NCBI GenBank assembly: GCA_902802105.1
Contig: CADCKR010000001.1
Span: forward strand, 1-64,000
DNA length: 64,000 nt
Direction of reading: 5' to 3'
Source of the DNA: an uncultured Ruminococcus sp.
Lineage (GTDB): Bacteria > Bacillota > Clostridia > Oscillospirales > Acutalibacteraceae
Positions 33,465 to 42,061 of the stretch are shown piece after piece; position 1 is the stretch's first letter, and each line of letters starts with the position of its first letter. The notes under the pieces are model-generated. The model worked only from the letters and a program-made list of their open reading frames with translations, ran no database searches and was not told the DNA's origin. The position numbers and the translations under genes are program-made.

Positions 33465-33575
33465 AAAAAGATCTTCCCTTCAAGTAGATTATTGCACATA
33501 AAGTTATTATACATCAAAACTTTCCGAAAGTCTATATTTATTTTTGTCATAAGCGTGAAATTTTGCAAATTTCTT

Positions 33576-33619
33576 GACAAAAAACAAGCACCGATGAAGC
33601 ACTCTGCTCCATCGGCACC
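33576..33619 (-). terminator. Terminator of the P/Q-rich membrane protein gene
   Basis: On the minus strand, GTGCCGATGGA pairs with TCATCGGTGC and is followed by TTGTTTTTTG, 40 bp 3' of the gene at 33659. Confidence 0.8.
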
Positions 33620-33658
33620 CGAAAAATACATATTATGCTCTATGGTAATATCACAAAA

Positions 33659-34102
33659 TTACCACTGAATACCGCCGCGCTTGTTGTAGTAGCAGGTCAC
33701 GCATCCTGAGAAGAAGATCAGGAAGATGAACAGAACAATAGCTACAATCGCAAAAATAAGACCCCATGAAAGGAGCGCACCTCTTGGTTCGCCTCTCATT
33801 TTCTTCTTGTTGCCCAGGATAAGGTTGAGCACAAGACCGCCTGCCGAGAACAGCAGTGAAACGATGACCATTATCAGGCCATAAACGTATGTGATCGTAC
33901 CTGCCACGGCAGATGAAAGAATAGCAAGACACAGACCAAGTGCACTGCAAGCACAGGCAAGTATCTCAGCCATTTCAGCATCGAAGAACTTGATCTTCGG
34001 CTTCATGGGAGCATACTGATACGGCTGCATCGGCGGCATAGGAGGCATCGGCGGCTGCGGCTGCTGAGGCTGCTGCTGATATGGATTCTGATTATTATTC
34101 AT
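33659..34102 (-). CDS. Small P/Q-rich-headed membrane protein (paralogue of the one at 58153)
   Basis: The 147-residue protein starts with a Pro/Gln/Met-rich segment (residues 1-32, MNNNQNPYQQQPQQPQPPMP) and then has three hydrophobic segments: about 48-72, 76-97 and 110-132. A conserved core reads YGLIMVIVSLLFSAGGLVLN, then GNKKKMRGEPRGALLSWGLI and FLIFFSGC. The same core, order and length occur in the gene at 58153, so the two are paralogues. The promoter (34177-34205) matches the paralogue's. No known function; the P/Q-rich head is probably cytoplasmic and disordered. Confidence 0.8.
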   Translation of the reverse strand: MNNNQNPYQQQPQQPQPPMPPMPPMQPYQYAPMKPKIKFFDAEMAEILACACSALGLCLAILSSAVAGTITYVYGLIMVIVSLLFSAGGLVLNLILGNKKKMRGEPRGALLSWGLIFAIVAIVLFIFLIFFSGCVTCYYNKRGGIQW

Positions 34103-34176
34103 AGCTTTACATCCTTTCTTTGATCGTATTAAAAAAATATATTAAACCGGATCCGCAAAGGATCCTGTACATCATT

Positions 34177-34205
34177 ATAATATCACACTAAAGTATTGGT
34201 GTCAA
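34177..34205 (-). promoter_or_regulatory. Promoter of the P/Q-rich membrane protein gene
   Basis: TTGACA (34200-34205), 17 bp and TATTAT (34177-34182). The paralogue at 58153 has TTGACT, 17 bp and TATTAT. Confidence 0.75.
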
Positions 34206-34282
34206 TTTTTGGAGAGAAAAAAACCATAACAGTGTTGTAACCATTTCCGGCACAAACAGGAAACGGCGTCACATTACAGGGA

Positions 34283-35662
34283 TCACGCACCCTGCTCCTT
34301 ATGGTCAGCAAGAAGCAGCTTTACAACTTCCTCCGTATGCATACCGCGTGAACCCTTTACAAGAACAGTACAGCCTTTTTCAACGAGACCGCAAAGGGCA
34401 TTGTAGGCTTCCGTGTTGCCGGCTGCCTTTACAACGCACGGGCAGCCGTTTTCGGCAGCACCCGCAGCCGTATTCCCTGAAAGAGGTCCGACGGCAACAA
34501 GCGCATCAACACCAAGCTCTGCCAGGTGCTTTCCTACGCCGTAATGCTCCGATGCCGCTTCATCGCCGAGCTCAAGCATATCAGCAAGGACTGCGATCGT
34601 TTTTCCGCCCGCTATGCTTTTCAGCACATCGAGCGAAGCCTTTGCCGCAGCCGGGCTTGCGTTGTAGCTGTCATCTATAAGCACAAGATCCTCACAGCGG
34701 TGTATCTGCTGTCTCATAGGAGCATTGCGGTAGGTCATAAGTCCTTCGCGCAAAGCATTCTCGTCAAGACCAAGAGCATCGCCGACCGCAAATGCCGCTG
34801 CGGCATTCATAACGCTGTGAACGCCGAGAGCCGGTATTGTCAGCCTTACTGCCCTGTCTCCGCAGTGGCACACAAATTCCGTGTTAAAGCCGTTTACCTC
34901 AACATTGTCGGCATAATAGTCATTGCTGCTGTCCATTCCGAAGGTAACCGTGCGAAACGGCTGCTTCCCGTGGAGCATTCTGAGCATAGGGTCATCGCCG
35001 TTCAGGAAGAGTATGCCGCTGCTGTCAAAATGCTTTGTTATTTTCAGCTTTTCGGACATGATGTTATCCTGAGTTTTCAGGTTCTCTATATGAGCCTTGC
35101 CGATGTTTGTCATTACTGCAATATCCGGACGCGCAATATCGGCAAGTCTGTCCATCTCTCCGAATTCGCTCATTCCCATCTCGATAACGGCTATCTCGTT
35201 TTCCCTTGAGATATCAAACATTGTTGCGGGCAGTCCTATCTGACTGTTGCGGTTGCCCTGCGTTTTCATCACGTTGAAGCCCTTTGACAGTGCCGCTGCG
35301 ACCATCTCCTTGGTGCTTGTCTTGCCGACGCTACCGGTAATGCCAACGACCTTGACGTCAAGGCTGCTCCTGTAATGAGCCGCAAGCATCTGCATTGCCC
35401 TGCGTGTATCACTTACCTTTATATAAGGCTTTGCAGCACCCTGCGGTGCATCGTATTCAGTCAGTGCGGCAGCTCCCTTTTCAAGGCACTGCTCTATAAA
35501 TTTATGCGGATCTGTGTTTGCTCCCTTTATAGGCACAAACAGAGAGCCTTCCGTTACCTGTCTGCTGTCATACTGAACATTGGTTATCTCTGTTTCTCCG
35601 TCTCCGCAAAGCAGCGTACCGCCTGTGATCTCAGCCGCTTCTGATGCCGTAAACAGCTTCAT
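34283..35662 (-). CDS. murF: UDP-N-acetylmuramoyl-tripeptide--D-alanyl-D-alanine ligase
   Basis: This 459-residue Mur ligase adds D-Ala-D-Ala to the UDP-MurNAc-tripeptide. The ATP loop GITGSVGKTSTKEMV lies near residue 108, followed by FNVMKTQGNRNSQIGLPAT, IEMGMSEFGEMDRLA, and the late DDSYNASPAAAKASL. The N-terminal MurE/MurF-type domain begins DSRQVTEGSLFVPIKGANTD. It follows murE by 12 nt and is the last of a two-gene cell-wall operon. Alr, which makes the D-Ala used here, is nearby on the same strand. Confidence 0.96.
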   Translation of the reverse strand: MKLFTASEAAEITGGTLLCGDGETEITNVQYDSRQVTEGSLFVPIKGANTDPHKFIEQCLEKGAAALTEYDAPQGAAKPYIKVSDTRRAMQMLAAHYRSSLDVKVVGITGSVGKTSTKEMVAAALSKGFNVMKTQGNRNSQIGLPATMFDISRENEIAVIEMGMSEFGEMDRLADIARPDIAVMTNIGKAHIENLKTQDNIMSEKLKITKHFDSSGILFLNGDDPMLRMLHGKQPFRTVTFGMDSSNDYYADNVEVNGFNTEFVCHCGDRAVRLTIPALGVHSVMNAAAAFAVGDALGLDENALREGLMTYRNAPMRQQIHRCEDLVLIDDSYNASPAAAKASLDVLKSIAGGKTIAVLADMLELGDEAASEHYGVGKHLAELGVDALVAVGPLSGNTAAGAAENGCPCVVKAAGNTEAYNALCGLVEKGCTVLVKGSRGMHTEEVVKLLLADHKEQGA

Positions 35663-35674
35663 GCACTCAACCCC

Positions 35675-37144
35675 TCAATTCTTATTATCTTTCATGTCCT
35701 TCAGTATCCCGGCTATGACCTCACGCTCATCATAGTGGGTCTTGACGCCGTTCTTGTCCTGATAGTCCTCGTGACCCTTGCCGGCAAGAACGATTATATC
35801 TCCGTCCTGAGCATTCTCGATGCAGTAGCGTATAGCGTCTGTCCTGTCGGGTATGACCACATACTTGCCGCCGGTCTTGTTTATTCCTGTCCTGATATCC
35901 TCAATAATATCCATCACGTTCTCAAAGCGCGAGTTATCCTCGGTGATAACGGAAAGATCCGACATTCTGCCGGATATCTCACCCATTTCAAAGCGTCTGT
36001 CTCTCGGACGGTTGCCGCCTGCTCCGAAAAGTGTAACTATGCGCCCCGGATCGTATTCCCGGAGTGTGGAAAGAATGTTTTCCATGCTGACGGCGTTGTG
36101 CGCATAGTCGATAAGCAGGGTATAATTGCCCGGAACCTTTACAGGCTCCACTCTGCCCTTGACATGGACCTCGTTAAGACCGTCATATATATCCTTCTCG
36201 CTTACGCCGAAGTGCAGGCAGACCGCTATCGCCGCCAATGCATTATAAACATTGAACTTGCCCGGAACAGCCACACTGAACGATGAAGTTATCCTGCCCT
36301 CGGTATCGAAGCCGACGCCAAGATATCCTGCCCTTGAAACGAGATGTTCATTTTTCGCTCTCAGCTCTGCCTTTTCGGAAAATCCGAATGTTTCCACACG
36401 GCACGTATGACCTTCAAGCATTTTTTCATAAGCTTTATCATCAATATTGAAAATGCCTGTACCGCACTGTCTGAAAAGCATGGCCTTACACTGAGCATAT
36501 TCCTCCATGTCAGCGTGTTCAACACCGCCGATGTGGTCATGCGAAAAGTTTGTGAAAACTCCGTAATCAAAGAAGAAGCCGTCTGTTCTGTGCCACTTCA
36601 GGCCGAGCGATGACGCCTCCATAACAACGCATCTGCAGCCCTCGTCTATCATCTGACGCATAGCCCTTTGTATCTCGTAGGATTCAGGGGTAGTGTTTGC
36701 GGTTTTTATTATCCTGTCACCTATAATAATCCCGAGAGTGCCTATAACGCCTGTCTTCATGCCTGCCTTTTCAAGTATCGACCTCACCATGCAGGCGGTA
36801 GTGGTCTTGCCCTTGGTGCCTGTTATGCCTATGGTTTTGAGCGTATCCGCAGGATTTCCGAAATATTCTGCGCTGATAAAAGCAAGCGCCTTTCTTGTGT
36901 CCTTTACCTTTATCACTGCCGCACCGTTTATCTCAATATCCCTGCTTATGACCACAGCTGCGGCGCCGGCATCGGCGGCAGCCTGTGCATACTGATGACC
37001 GTCTGCGCTTGCGCCTACAAGACACACAAAAACACAGTCCCTGCACACCTTGCGTGAATCATATACGACTTCGGAAATTTCTACATTGGTATCTCCCTTT
37101 TCAACACTATAATTCACCCTTGAAAGAAGTTTTTCAAGCTTCAT
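35675..37144 (-). CDS. murE: UDP-N-acetylmuramoyl-tripeptide synthetase
   Basis: This 489-residue Mur ligase adds the third residue of the stem peptide. The ATP loop IGITGTKGKTTTACMV lies near residue 110. DSRKVCRDCVFVCLVGASAD marks the N-terminal domain; TTPESYEIQRAMRQM and EASSLGLKWHR bind the nucleotide sugar. The third-residue-selectivity motif, usually DNPR for meso-diaminopimelate, here reads EDNSRFE (about residue 400): Arg is kept but Pro is replaced by Ser. DAP is the likely substrate but is not certain. GGAGGTG precedes ATG 37144 and a promoter lies at 37177-37205. murF follows. Confidence 0.94.
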   Translation of the reverse strand: MKLEKLLSRVNYSVEKGDTNVEISEVVYDSRKVCRDCVFVCLVGASADGHQYAQAAADAGAAAVVISRDIEINGAAVIKVKDTRKALAFISAEYFGNPADTLKTIGITGTKGKTTTACMVRSILEKAGMKTGVIGTLGIIIGDRIIKTANTTPESYEIQRAMRQMIDEGCRCVVMEASSLGLKWHRTDGFFFDYGVFTNFSHDHIGGVEHADMEEYAQCKAMLFRQCGTGIFNIDDKAYEKMLEGHTCRVETFGFSEKAELRAKNEHLVSRAGYLGVGFDTEGRITSSFSVAVPGKFNVYNALAAIAVCLHFGVSEKDIYDGLNEVHVKGRVEPVKVPGNYTLLIDYAHNAVSMENILSTLREYDPGRIVTLFGAGGNRPRDRRFEMGEISGRMSDLSVITEDNSRFENVMDIIEDIRTGINKTGGKYVVIPDRTDAIRYCIENAQDGDIIVLAGKGHEDYQDKNGVKTHYDEREVIAGILKDMKDNKN

Positions 37145-37176
37145 GGTTAAACACCTCCGTCACTAATCTATCTATT

Positions 37177-37205
37177 ATTTTATCACAGAATATATTCATC
37201 TTCAA
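37177..37205 (-). promoter_or_regulatory. Predicted murE-murF promoter
   Basis: TTGAAG (37200-37205), 17 bp and TAAAAT (37177-37182), just upstream of murE. Confidence 0.65.
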
Positions 37206-37346
37206 TAGCTCCGCATTACCTCAACGAAAAATTTTCCCGCACAGATAAAAATATGAAAAAGTCGAAATTCCCCTACTCTTTTTTCTGCAGAACGAGGTAT
37301 AATAATGTTGCAGTATGAAAGAACATAAACGAAAGGAATGAATGGT

Positions 37347-37532
37347 ATGATAATTATTATTCTTGTACTTCTGATAATTGCTGTATTTTTACTGAGCAAA
37401 ATTCTGGGCTTCAACATTGATTATACACGCGGTGCGAACATCTACAAAAACAGCGCCGATAATCTTAATAACGATCAGTTTCTTGACGTTTCAGACCATG
37501 AATACTACAACGATGATGGTGTGCTGAAGTAA
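37347..37532 (+). CDS. Small single-pass membrane protein of unknown function
   Basis: This 61-residue protein has one N-terminal membrane helix, MIIIILVLLIIAVFLLSKIL, with a hydrophilic Asp/Asn-rich tail (DQFLDVSDHEYYNDD). ATG 37347 is chosen as AAAGG is 10 nt upstream; ATG 37338 is too close. TATAAT at 37298-37303 is a likely -10 box. The gene is alone between the divergent murE promoter and a terminator it shares convergently with leuD. I do not recognise the family, but the helix, ribosome site, promoter and terminator support expression. Confidence 0.7.
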   Translation: MIIIILVLLIIAVFLLSKILGFNIDYTRGANIYKNSADNLNNDQFLDVSDHEYYNDDGVLK

Positions 37533-37570
37533 CGGCTTACAAGCCTGTCGCTTACATCCATAAAAGTTCA

Positions 37571-37605
37571 TCCCTCAACCGCGATCGGCTGAGGGATTTT
37601 TTTAT
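37571..37605. terminator. Terminator between the small membrane protein and leuD
   Basis: CCCTCAACCG and CGGCTGAGGG form a stem with one mismatch around a CGAT loop, followed by seven T residues on the plus strand. leuD converges here. Confidence 0.8.
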
Positions 37606-37610
37606 TCATA

Positions 37611-38096
37611 TCATGCCTTTGTAACGTGAGGGATAAGTCCTCCGTCGGCTATTATCTCCTGAATAAACGGCGGGAAAGGCTCTGCCTGATAAGTCTTGCC
37701 CGTTGTAACATCCGTTATAACGCCTGTGTCAAAATCAACGCTTACCTCGTCACCGCTTTTTATTTCCTTTGAAGCGGCCTCGCATTCAAGTATCGGCAGA
37801 CCGATATTTATAGCGTTCCTGTAGAAGATGCGGGCAAAGGTAGAAGCTATAACGCAGCTTATGCCCGAAGCCTTGATAGCAATGGGGGCGTGTTCACGGG
37901 ATGAACCGCAGCCGAAGTTCTTCTCGGCGACCATAATATCGCCGTCCTTTACCTTCTTTGTGAAATCTATGTCGATATCCTCCATGCAGTGAGCCGCAAG
38001 CTCCTTGTGCGAGCTGGTATTGAGGTATCTTGCCGGAATGATAACGTCTGTATCAACATTGTCTCCGTATTTATGTACAGTACCGTGAGCTTTCAT
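37611..38096 (-). CDS. leuD: 3-isopropylmalate dehydratase small subunit
   Basis: The 161-residue swivel-domain subunit is of the archaeal/clostridial homoaconitase-like type (short form). Signatures are [15 protein letters not shown] at the N-terminus and [17 protein letters not shown] near residue 65, which contribute the substrate-binding Ser-Arg. It follows leuC by 17 nt. LeuCD isomerises 2- to 3-isopropylmalate in leucine synthesis; citramalate processing is possible for this group. leuA and leuB are not in the window. Confidence 0.94.
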   Translation of the reverse strand: MKAHGTVHKYGDNVDTDVIIPARYLNTSSHKELAAHCMEDIDIDFTKKVKDGDIMVAEKNFGCGSSREHAPIAIKASGISCVIASTFARIFYRNAINIGLPILECEAASKEIKSGDEVSVDFDTGVITDVTTGKTYQAEPFPPFIQEIIADGGLIPHVTKA

Positions 38097-38113
38097 TTTA
38101 CAGCACTCCTTTC

Positions 38114-39388
38114 TCAGTTCCCGCAGACCTTTGCAGGGTCGGTTATGTAGCCTGTAACAGCGCTTGCAGCAGCGACCGCAGGGCTTGCAAGATAGACCTC
38201 AGACTCTACATGACCCATTCTGCCCACAAAGTTCCTGTTCGTGGTGGATATAGCACGCTCACCCTTTGCAAGTATGCCCATGTGGCCGCCAAGGCACGGG
38301 CCGCAGGTAGGAGTAGAAACAACAGCGCCGGCCTCAATGAAGATATCAAAAAGACCCTCGTGCATAGCCTGGAGATATACGCTCTGTGTGCTGGGTATGA
38401 TAATGCATCTTACACCCTTTGCGACCTTTCTGCCCTTGAGAACCTCTGCGGCTGCTCTAAGATCGGATATTCTGCCGTTAGTGCATGAGCCGATAACTGC
38501 CTGATCTATCTTTACTTCTGTTTCACCGATCTTGTCAACAGTCCTTGCGTTCTCCGGAAGATGCGGGAAAGCTACTGTCGGGCGGAGAGCTGAAAGGTCG
38601 ATAGTATATTCCTCGTCATACTCGGCATCGTCATCTGCGGTGTATTCCACCGGCTCACCCTTGAATCTGTCTCTGATATACTCTCTTGTAATGTCATCTA
38701 CCGGGAAGATGCCGTTCTTTGCGCCGGCCTCGATAGCCATGTTTGCTATGCAGAGCCTGTCATCTATGGAGAGATATTTAAGCCCGTCGCCGAAAAATTC
38801 CATTGAGCGGTACAGTGCGCCGTCAACGCCTATCATGCCTATTATGTGCAGGATAATATCCTTGCCGCTTATGAACGGTGCAGGCTTATTAATCAGCACA
38901 AACTTTATAGCGGACGGGACCTTGAACCATGTCTTGCCGCTTATCATGCCCGCAGCCATATCGGTAGAACCGACGCCTGTGGAGAAAGCTCCGAGTGCGC
39001 CGTATGTGCAGGTGTGAGAATCGGCGCCTATGCAGAGCGTACCCGGACCTACAAGTCCCTTTTCCGGCAGGAGAGAATGCTCTATTCCCATCTGTCCTAC
39101 GTCAAAGAAATTCTTTATATCGTACTTATCCGCAAACTGACGAACCTGCTTGCACTGTTCAGCAGCCTTGATATCCTTATTAGGCGTGAAGTGATCCATT
39201 ACCATTGCGATCTTTGAATTATCAAACACTGCCGATGCCTTGTTTTCATTGAAAACATTGATAGCAACGGGAGATGTGATATCGTTGCCCAGAACCATAT
39301 CGAGCTTTGCTTCGATAAGCTGACCTGCCTTTACGCTTGGCAGACCGGCATGGGCAGCAAGTATTTTTTGTGACATTGTCATTCCCAC
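38114..39388 (-). CDS. leuC: 3-isopropylmalate dehydratase large subunit
   Basis: This 424-residue aconitase-family subunit carries one 4Fe-4S cluster. Cluster cysteines are in VIGSCTNGR (about residue 300) and [10 protein letters not shown] (about 360). Active-site blocks [15 protein letters not shown] and [14 protein letters not shown] are intact. The start is probably GTG 39388, with AAGGGGG about 9 nt upstream; ATG at 39382 or 39376 would have a weaker site. It leads the leuCD operon from the promoter at 39421-39449. Confidence 0.95.
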   Translation of the reverse strand: MGMTMSQKILAAHAGLPSVKAGQLIEAKLDMVLGNDITSPVAINVFNENKASAVFDNSKIAMVMDHFTPNKDIKAAEQCKQVRQFADKYDIKNFFDVGQMGIEHSLLPEKGLVGPGTLCIGADSHTCTYGALGAFSTGVGSTDMAAGMISGKTWFKVPSAIKFVLINKPAPFISGKDIILHIIGMIGVDGALYRSMEFFGDGLKYLSIDDRLCIANMAIEAGAKNGIFPVDDITREYIRDRFKGEPVEYTADDDAEYDEEYTIDLSALRPTVAFPHLPENARTVDKIGETEVKIDQAVIGSCTNGRISDLRAAAEVLKGRKVAKGVRCIIIPSTQSVYLQAMHEGLFDIFIEAGAVVSTPTCGPCLGGHMGILAKGERAISTTNRNFVGRMGHVESEVYLASPAVAAASAVTGYITDPAKVCGN

Positions 39389-39420
39389 TTGAATTGACCC
39401 CCTTATTTTTAACTTTATAT

Positions 39421-39449
39421 ATTATAATAAATAGCGCCGCAAAAATCAA
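39421..39449 (-). promoter_or_regulatory. Predicted leuCD promoter
   Basis: TTGATT (39444-39449), 17 bp and TATAAT (39421-39426), about 30 bp upstream of the leuC start. No T-box leader is present. Confidence 0.75.
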
Positions 39450-39485
39450 GCTATTATCTGCAATCACCCTGAAATCAATTTTTGT

Positions 39486-39722
39486 CAGTAAATTCTCAAA
39501 GTAAATTCCACAGTAGAATTTACTTTGAGAACTATGAATGAGCAGATTTAAGGCAACACCGCACAATATTCCGGCAATTCTGACCCCTCCGCCGCCTGCG
39601 GCGGTTCCCCTCCCCTGAAAGGGGAGGGGACGCGGACGAAGTCCGTGACGGAGGGGTTCCGAAAGCAAAAATTTTTGTGCACTTTTCAGATTTGCTCATT
39701 TATAGTTTGAGAATTTACTCTG
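39486..39722. repeat. 237-bp palindromic element with a GC-rich cruciform centre
   Basis: Outer inverted repeats are CAGTAAATTCTCAAA and TTTGAGAATTTACTCTG, continuing inward as ACTATGAATGAGCAGATTT versus the complement ACTATAAATGAGCAAATCT. The middle (39579-39662) contains CCCCTCCG and CGGAGGGG arms around three hairpins: CCGCCGCCTGCGGCGG, CCCCTCCCCTGAAAGGGG and CGGACGAAGTCCG. The left end also has a local hairpin (39491-39531). It looks like a non-autonomous mobile element between two divergent promoters. Confidence 0.7.
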
Positions 39723-39754
39723 CGCAAAATAATTCAGAATTTTTTTAAATAAGG

Positions 39755-39783
39755 TTGTATTTTTGTTTAAAATAATTTATACT
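39755..39783 (+). promoter_or_regulatory. Predicted promoter of the DHHW gene
   Basis: TTGTAT (39755-39760), 17 bp and TATACT (39778-39783). Confidence 0.6.
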
Positions 39784-39786
39784 TAT

Positions 39787-39805
39787 AGGAGGTATGATCA
39801 TGTAA
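39787..39805 (+). promoter_or_regulatory. Shine-Dalgarno followed by a start-stop mini-ORF
   Basis: AGGAGG at 39787-39792 has ATG TAA at 39800-39805 with ideal spacing; an earlier ATG at 39794 (ATG ATC ATG TAA) is in frame with the DHHW gene at 39827, whose own site is the weaker GAGG. The stop at 39803 prevents an 11-residue N-terminal extension of that gene. Confidence 0.5.
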
Positions 39806-39826
39806 AAGTATCGAAAGAGGTTAATT

Positions 39827-41050
39827 ATGAGCAGAAGATCATCATTCGGCTACAGCTCTTACCGTCCGCGCTCATACCGCTCAGGCGGATACGGCGGACG
39901 GCGCAGAAAGGGCGGCAAGAGTGCGGTCATTGCAATAAGTATAATTGCCCTTATCCTTATAGCAGCTGCTGTACCTGCTATCTATTTTGCTTTTATGAGG
40001 GATAAGGGACATGAGGAAATAAAAGAGCAAACAAGCACGGCTTCATCATACGAAAACTCCTTGCATGAAGTCAGCGAGCTTTCCGCTGCATCAAAGGAGG
40101 AATCCGCTCAGAACTCTGCGCCGGAATCATCTCCGGATCCTGATATTGAAGGCTACCATGACGGCAACGTATTCATGTACGACCGCAGCGGATACGAAAT
40201 GTTCTATGGCACAGACGGCTCCGCACAAAATTATGCCGACATTGTATCGGCAGTAAAGGCGGCAGTAGGCAAGGATGTAAAGGTATATAATATGGTAGTG
40301 CCAAATCACGCTCCCTTCGGCCTGCCTGAAAAGTATCTTTCTCAGATGAACGATGAAAAGGAAAATATAAAAAAGATATACTCCTCCTACACAGAAGACG
40401 TTACACCAATAGATGTATTTGCCGCAGAAAACGACCACAGGAGCGAATATACCTACTTCAAGACCGACCACAACTGGACGGCTCTCGGCGCATATTATGC
40501 ATATCAGGAATTCTGCAAGGCAGCAAATACCAAAGCCATTGAATTGTCCTCACTTTCAAAAGGGAATATCACAGGCTTCAGGGGTTCGCTTTTTGCAGCG
40601 ACCAGAACAGATGAAAATCCTGACGGAAACAAGGAGCTCAGCGCAAATCCCGATACAGTAATATATTATAATATGCCATGCATCGAAAGCTGCATACTGC
40701 TCGAAAACGGCAAGACCGAGGAGCAGGAGGTACCGATCATCGCATCATTCGCAGAGGGCTCAAATTCATACAGCGCATTTATCTGGGGCAATAATCCCTA
40801 CATGAAAGTTACAACAACGCAAAAGACAGGCAGAAAGCTCTGCATAATAAAGGATTCCTACGGATGTGCATTTGCGCCCTTTGTTACTGCCAATTACGAC
40901 GAGGTATTTATTGTCGATCCGAGCTTTTACGAGGGCAACGCAGCAGAGTACATCATAAACAACAAATACACGGACGTACTCATTATCAACAGCGTTATGA
41001 ACGCAAACACAAGCTTTAAAGCAAACGATATCATGACAATAATAAAGTAA
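39827..41050 (+). CDS. DHHW-family, AlgX-like extracytoplasmic protein
   Basis: The 407-residue protein has an Arg/Ser/Gly/Tyr-rich cytoplasmic head (1-30), one membrane helix (about 33-55) and a Ser/Glu-rich tether (58-105), then an SGNH-like domain. The DHHW-type motif is YFKTDHNWTALGAYYAY (about 205-221), and the late GRKLCIIKDSYGCAFAPFV provides the Ser loop. These proteins are related to AlgX/AlgJ, which handle O-acetylation of exported polysaccharide; the enzyme activity here is not proven. Upstream lies an unusual start-stop signal (39787-39805). A Nudix gene follows. Confidence 0.82.
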   Translation: MSRRSSFGYSSYRPRSYRSGGYGGRRRKGGKSAVIAISIIALILIAAAVPAIYFAFMRDKGHEEIKEQTSTASSYENSLHEVSELSAASKEESAQNSAPESSPDPDIEGYHDGNVFMYDRSGYEMFYGTDGSAQNYADIVSAVKAAVGKDVKVYNMVVPNHAPFGLPEKYLSQMNDEKENIKKIYSSYTEDVTPIDVFAAENDHRSEYTYFKTDHNWTALGAYYAYQEFCKAANTKAIELSSLSKGNITGFRGSLFAATRTDENPDGNKELSANPDTVIYYNMPCIESCILLENGKTEEQEVPIIASFAEGSNSYSAFIWGNNPYMKVTTTQKTGRKLCIIKDSYGCAFAPFVTANYDEVFIVDPSFYEGNAAEYIINNKYTDVLIINSVMNANTSFKANDIMTIIK

Positions 41051-41060
41051 CCGCAAACAT

Positions 41061-41162
41061 GGAGATCAATTTTTAAAATTTTGCAAAGCACTGCTGATTT
41101 ATGCTATGCCGCCGTCAACAACTGACGAATAAGCATAAATGAGCGGCTCAAAATTGATTTCC
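41061..41162. repeat. Dispersed repeat family A, copy 3 (short, both ends clear)
   Basis: The ends GGAGATCAATTTTT and AAAATTGATTTCC are inverted repeats. The centre contains TTTATGCT and AGCATAAA as another pair around GCCGCCGTCAACAACTGACG. It fills the gap between the DHHW and Nudix genes and reaches into the Nudix 5' region. Confidence 0.75.
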
Positions 41163-41189
41163 GTGACTAAAGATAAGGAGGTGTGCCGA

Positions 41190-41882
41190 TTGCTCGGAAA
41201 AAATGTTAAAATAGAGATTTTCGGTACACTTGCCGAAAAAAAGCTCTATTCGGGATTTATCGTCGGGCGCAGTCATACAGATATGCGTTCGGTATACATA
41301 ATAACAAACAGACCGCTTCACGAAAAAACAGACTGCACAATAATCGCAATAGCGTCTTGTCAGAACAAAAGCCAGACAAGGCTTGTAGGCGCACCTGTTA
41401 ACGAGATATTCTACGAGCCGGAAATAAGAGCAAGGCTAAATATGATATCCGCGAAGTTTGACAAGCTTATTTGTATGTACGAAAAATCCTGCGGCGCTGT
41501 AGTGTACAAGAAAGTGCCTAAAGATAAAATAAAAATACTGCTTGTCAAGAACCACAACGGAAAGTGCTGGACCTTCCCTAAGGGGCACGTTGAGCTGAAC
41601 GAATCCGAAAAGCAAACCGCTCTGCGTGAGATAAAGGAAGAAACCGGACTGGATGTAACAATAGAGCCCAATTTCAGGCAGACAAGCATATACAGGCCAT
41701 TCGGAAAAATAAAGAAGTATGTCGTATTCTTTTTGGCAAGGGCAACAGAAACAGCTGTGAGTATGCAGCAAAGCGAGATAGATTATTATTTATGGGTCTC
41801 GATCGAGGATGCAATGCACCTTTGCAGCCACGACAACGACATGAAAATACTTGCCGAAGTGCGCAGACGCTTCCGCAAATAG
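41190..41882 (+). CDS. Nudix hydrolase
   Basis: The 230-residue protein has an N-terminal domain of about 110 residues with no clear assignment and a C-terminal Nudix domain. The Nudix box GHVELNESEKQTALREIKEE continues TGL, matching GX5EX7REUXEEXGU. I place the start at TTG 41190 because AAGGAGGT (41175-41182) lies 7 nt before it; an upstream ATG at 41139 falls in the repeat and would put the strong binding site inside the gene. Nudix enzymes cleave nucleoside diphosphate-linked compounds; the substrate is unknown. A strong terminator follows. The N-terminal domain is not typical for MutT-like clean-up enzymes. Confidence 0.85.
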   Translation: MLGKNVKIEIFGTLAEKKLYSGFIVGRSHTDMRSVYIITNRPLHEKTDCTIIAIASCQNKSQTRLVGAPVNEIFYEPEIRARLNMISAKFDKLICMYEKSCGAVVYKKVPKDKIKILLVKNHNGKCWTFPKGHVELNESEKQTALREIKEETGLDVTIEPNFRQTSIYRPFGKIKKYVVFFLARATETAVSMQQSEIDYYLWVSIEDAMHLCSHDNDMKILAEVRRRFRK

Positions 41883-41886
41883 CAAA

Positions 41887-41935
41887 AACAGACCGATGAA
41901 ATGTCAGGATACATTCCATCGGTCTGTTGATTTTT
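41887..41935 (+). terminator. Terminator of the Nudix gene
   Basis: ACAGACCGATG and CATCGGTCTGT pair around a 20-nt region (with further pairing inside), then a TTGATTTTT tail. Confidence 0.85.
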
Positions 41936-41969
41936 ATAAACTGTCTGCTATCATGCAAAAGACCCTTAA

Positions 41970-42030
41970 TACTAATACCTAACGAAAATCAGACCGCAAA
42001 CCTAAGTCTGCTTTTTATCAGGAATTAGTA
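41970..42030. repeat. Dispersed repeat family B, copy 3 (61 bp)
   Basis: The ends are TACTAATACCTAACGAAAAT and GGAATTAGTA, with CAGACCGCAAACCTAAGTCTG inside. It lies between the convergent Nudix and trpS genes. Confidence 0.8.
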
Positions 42031-42061
42031 TAAAGGCGGCTGCTGAAATTCCATGCAGGCC

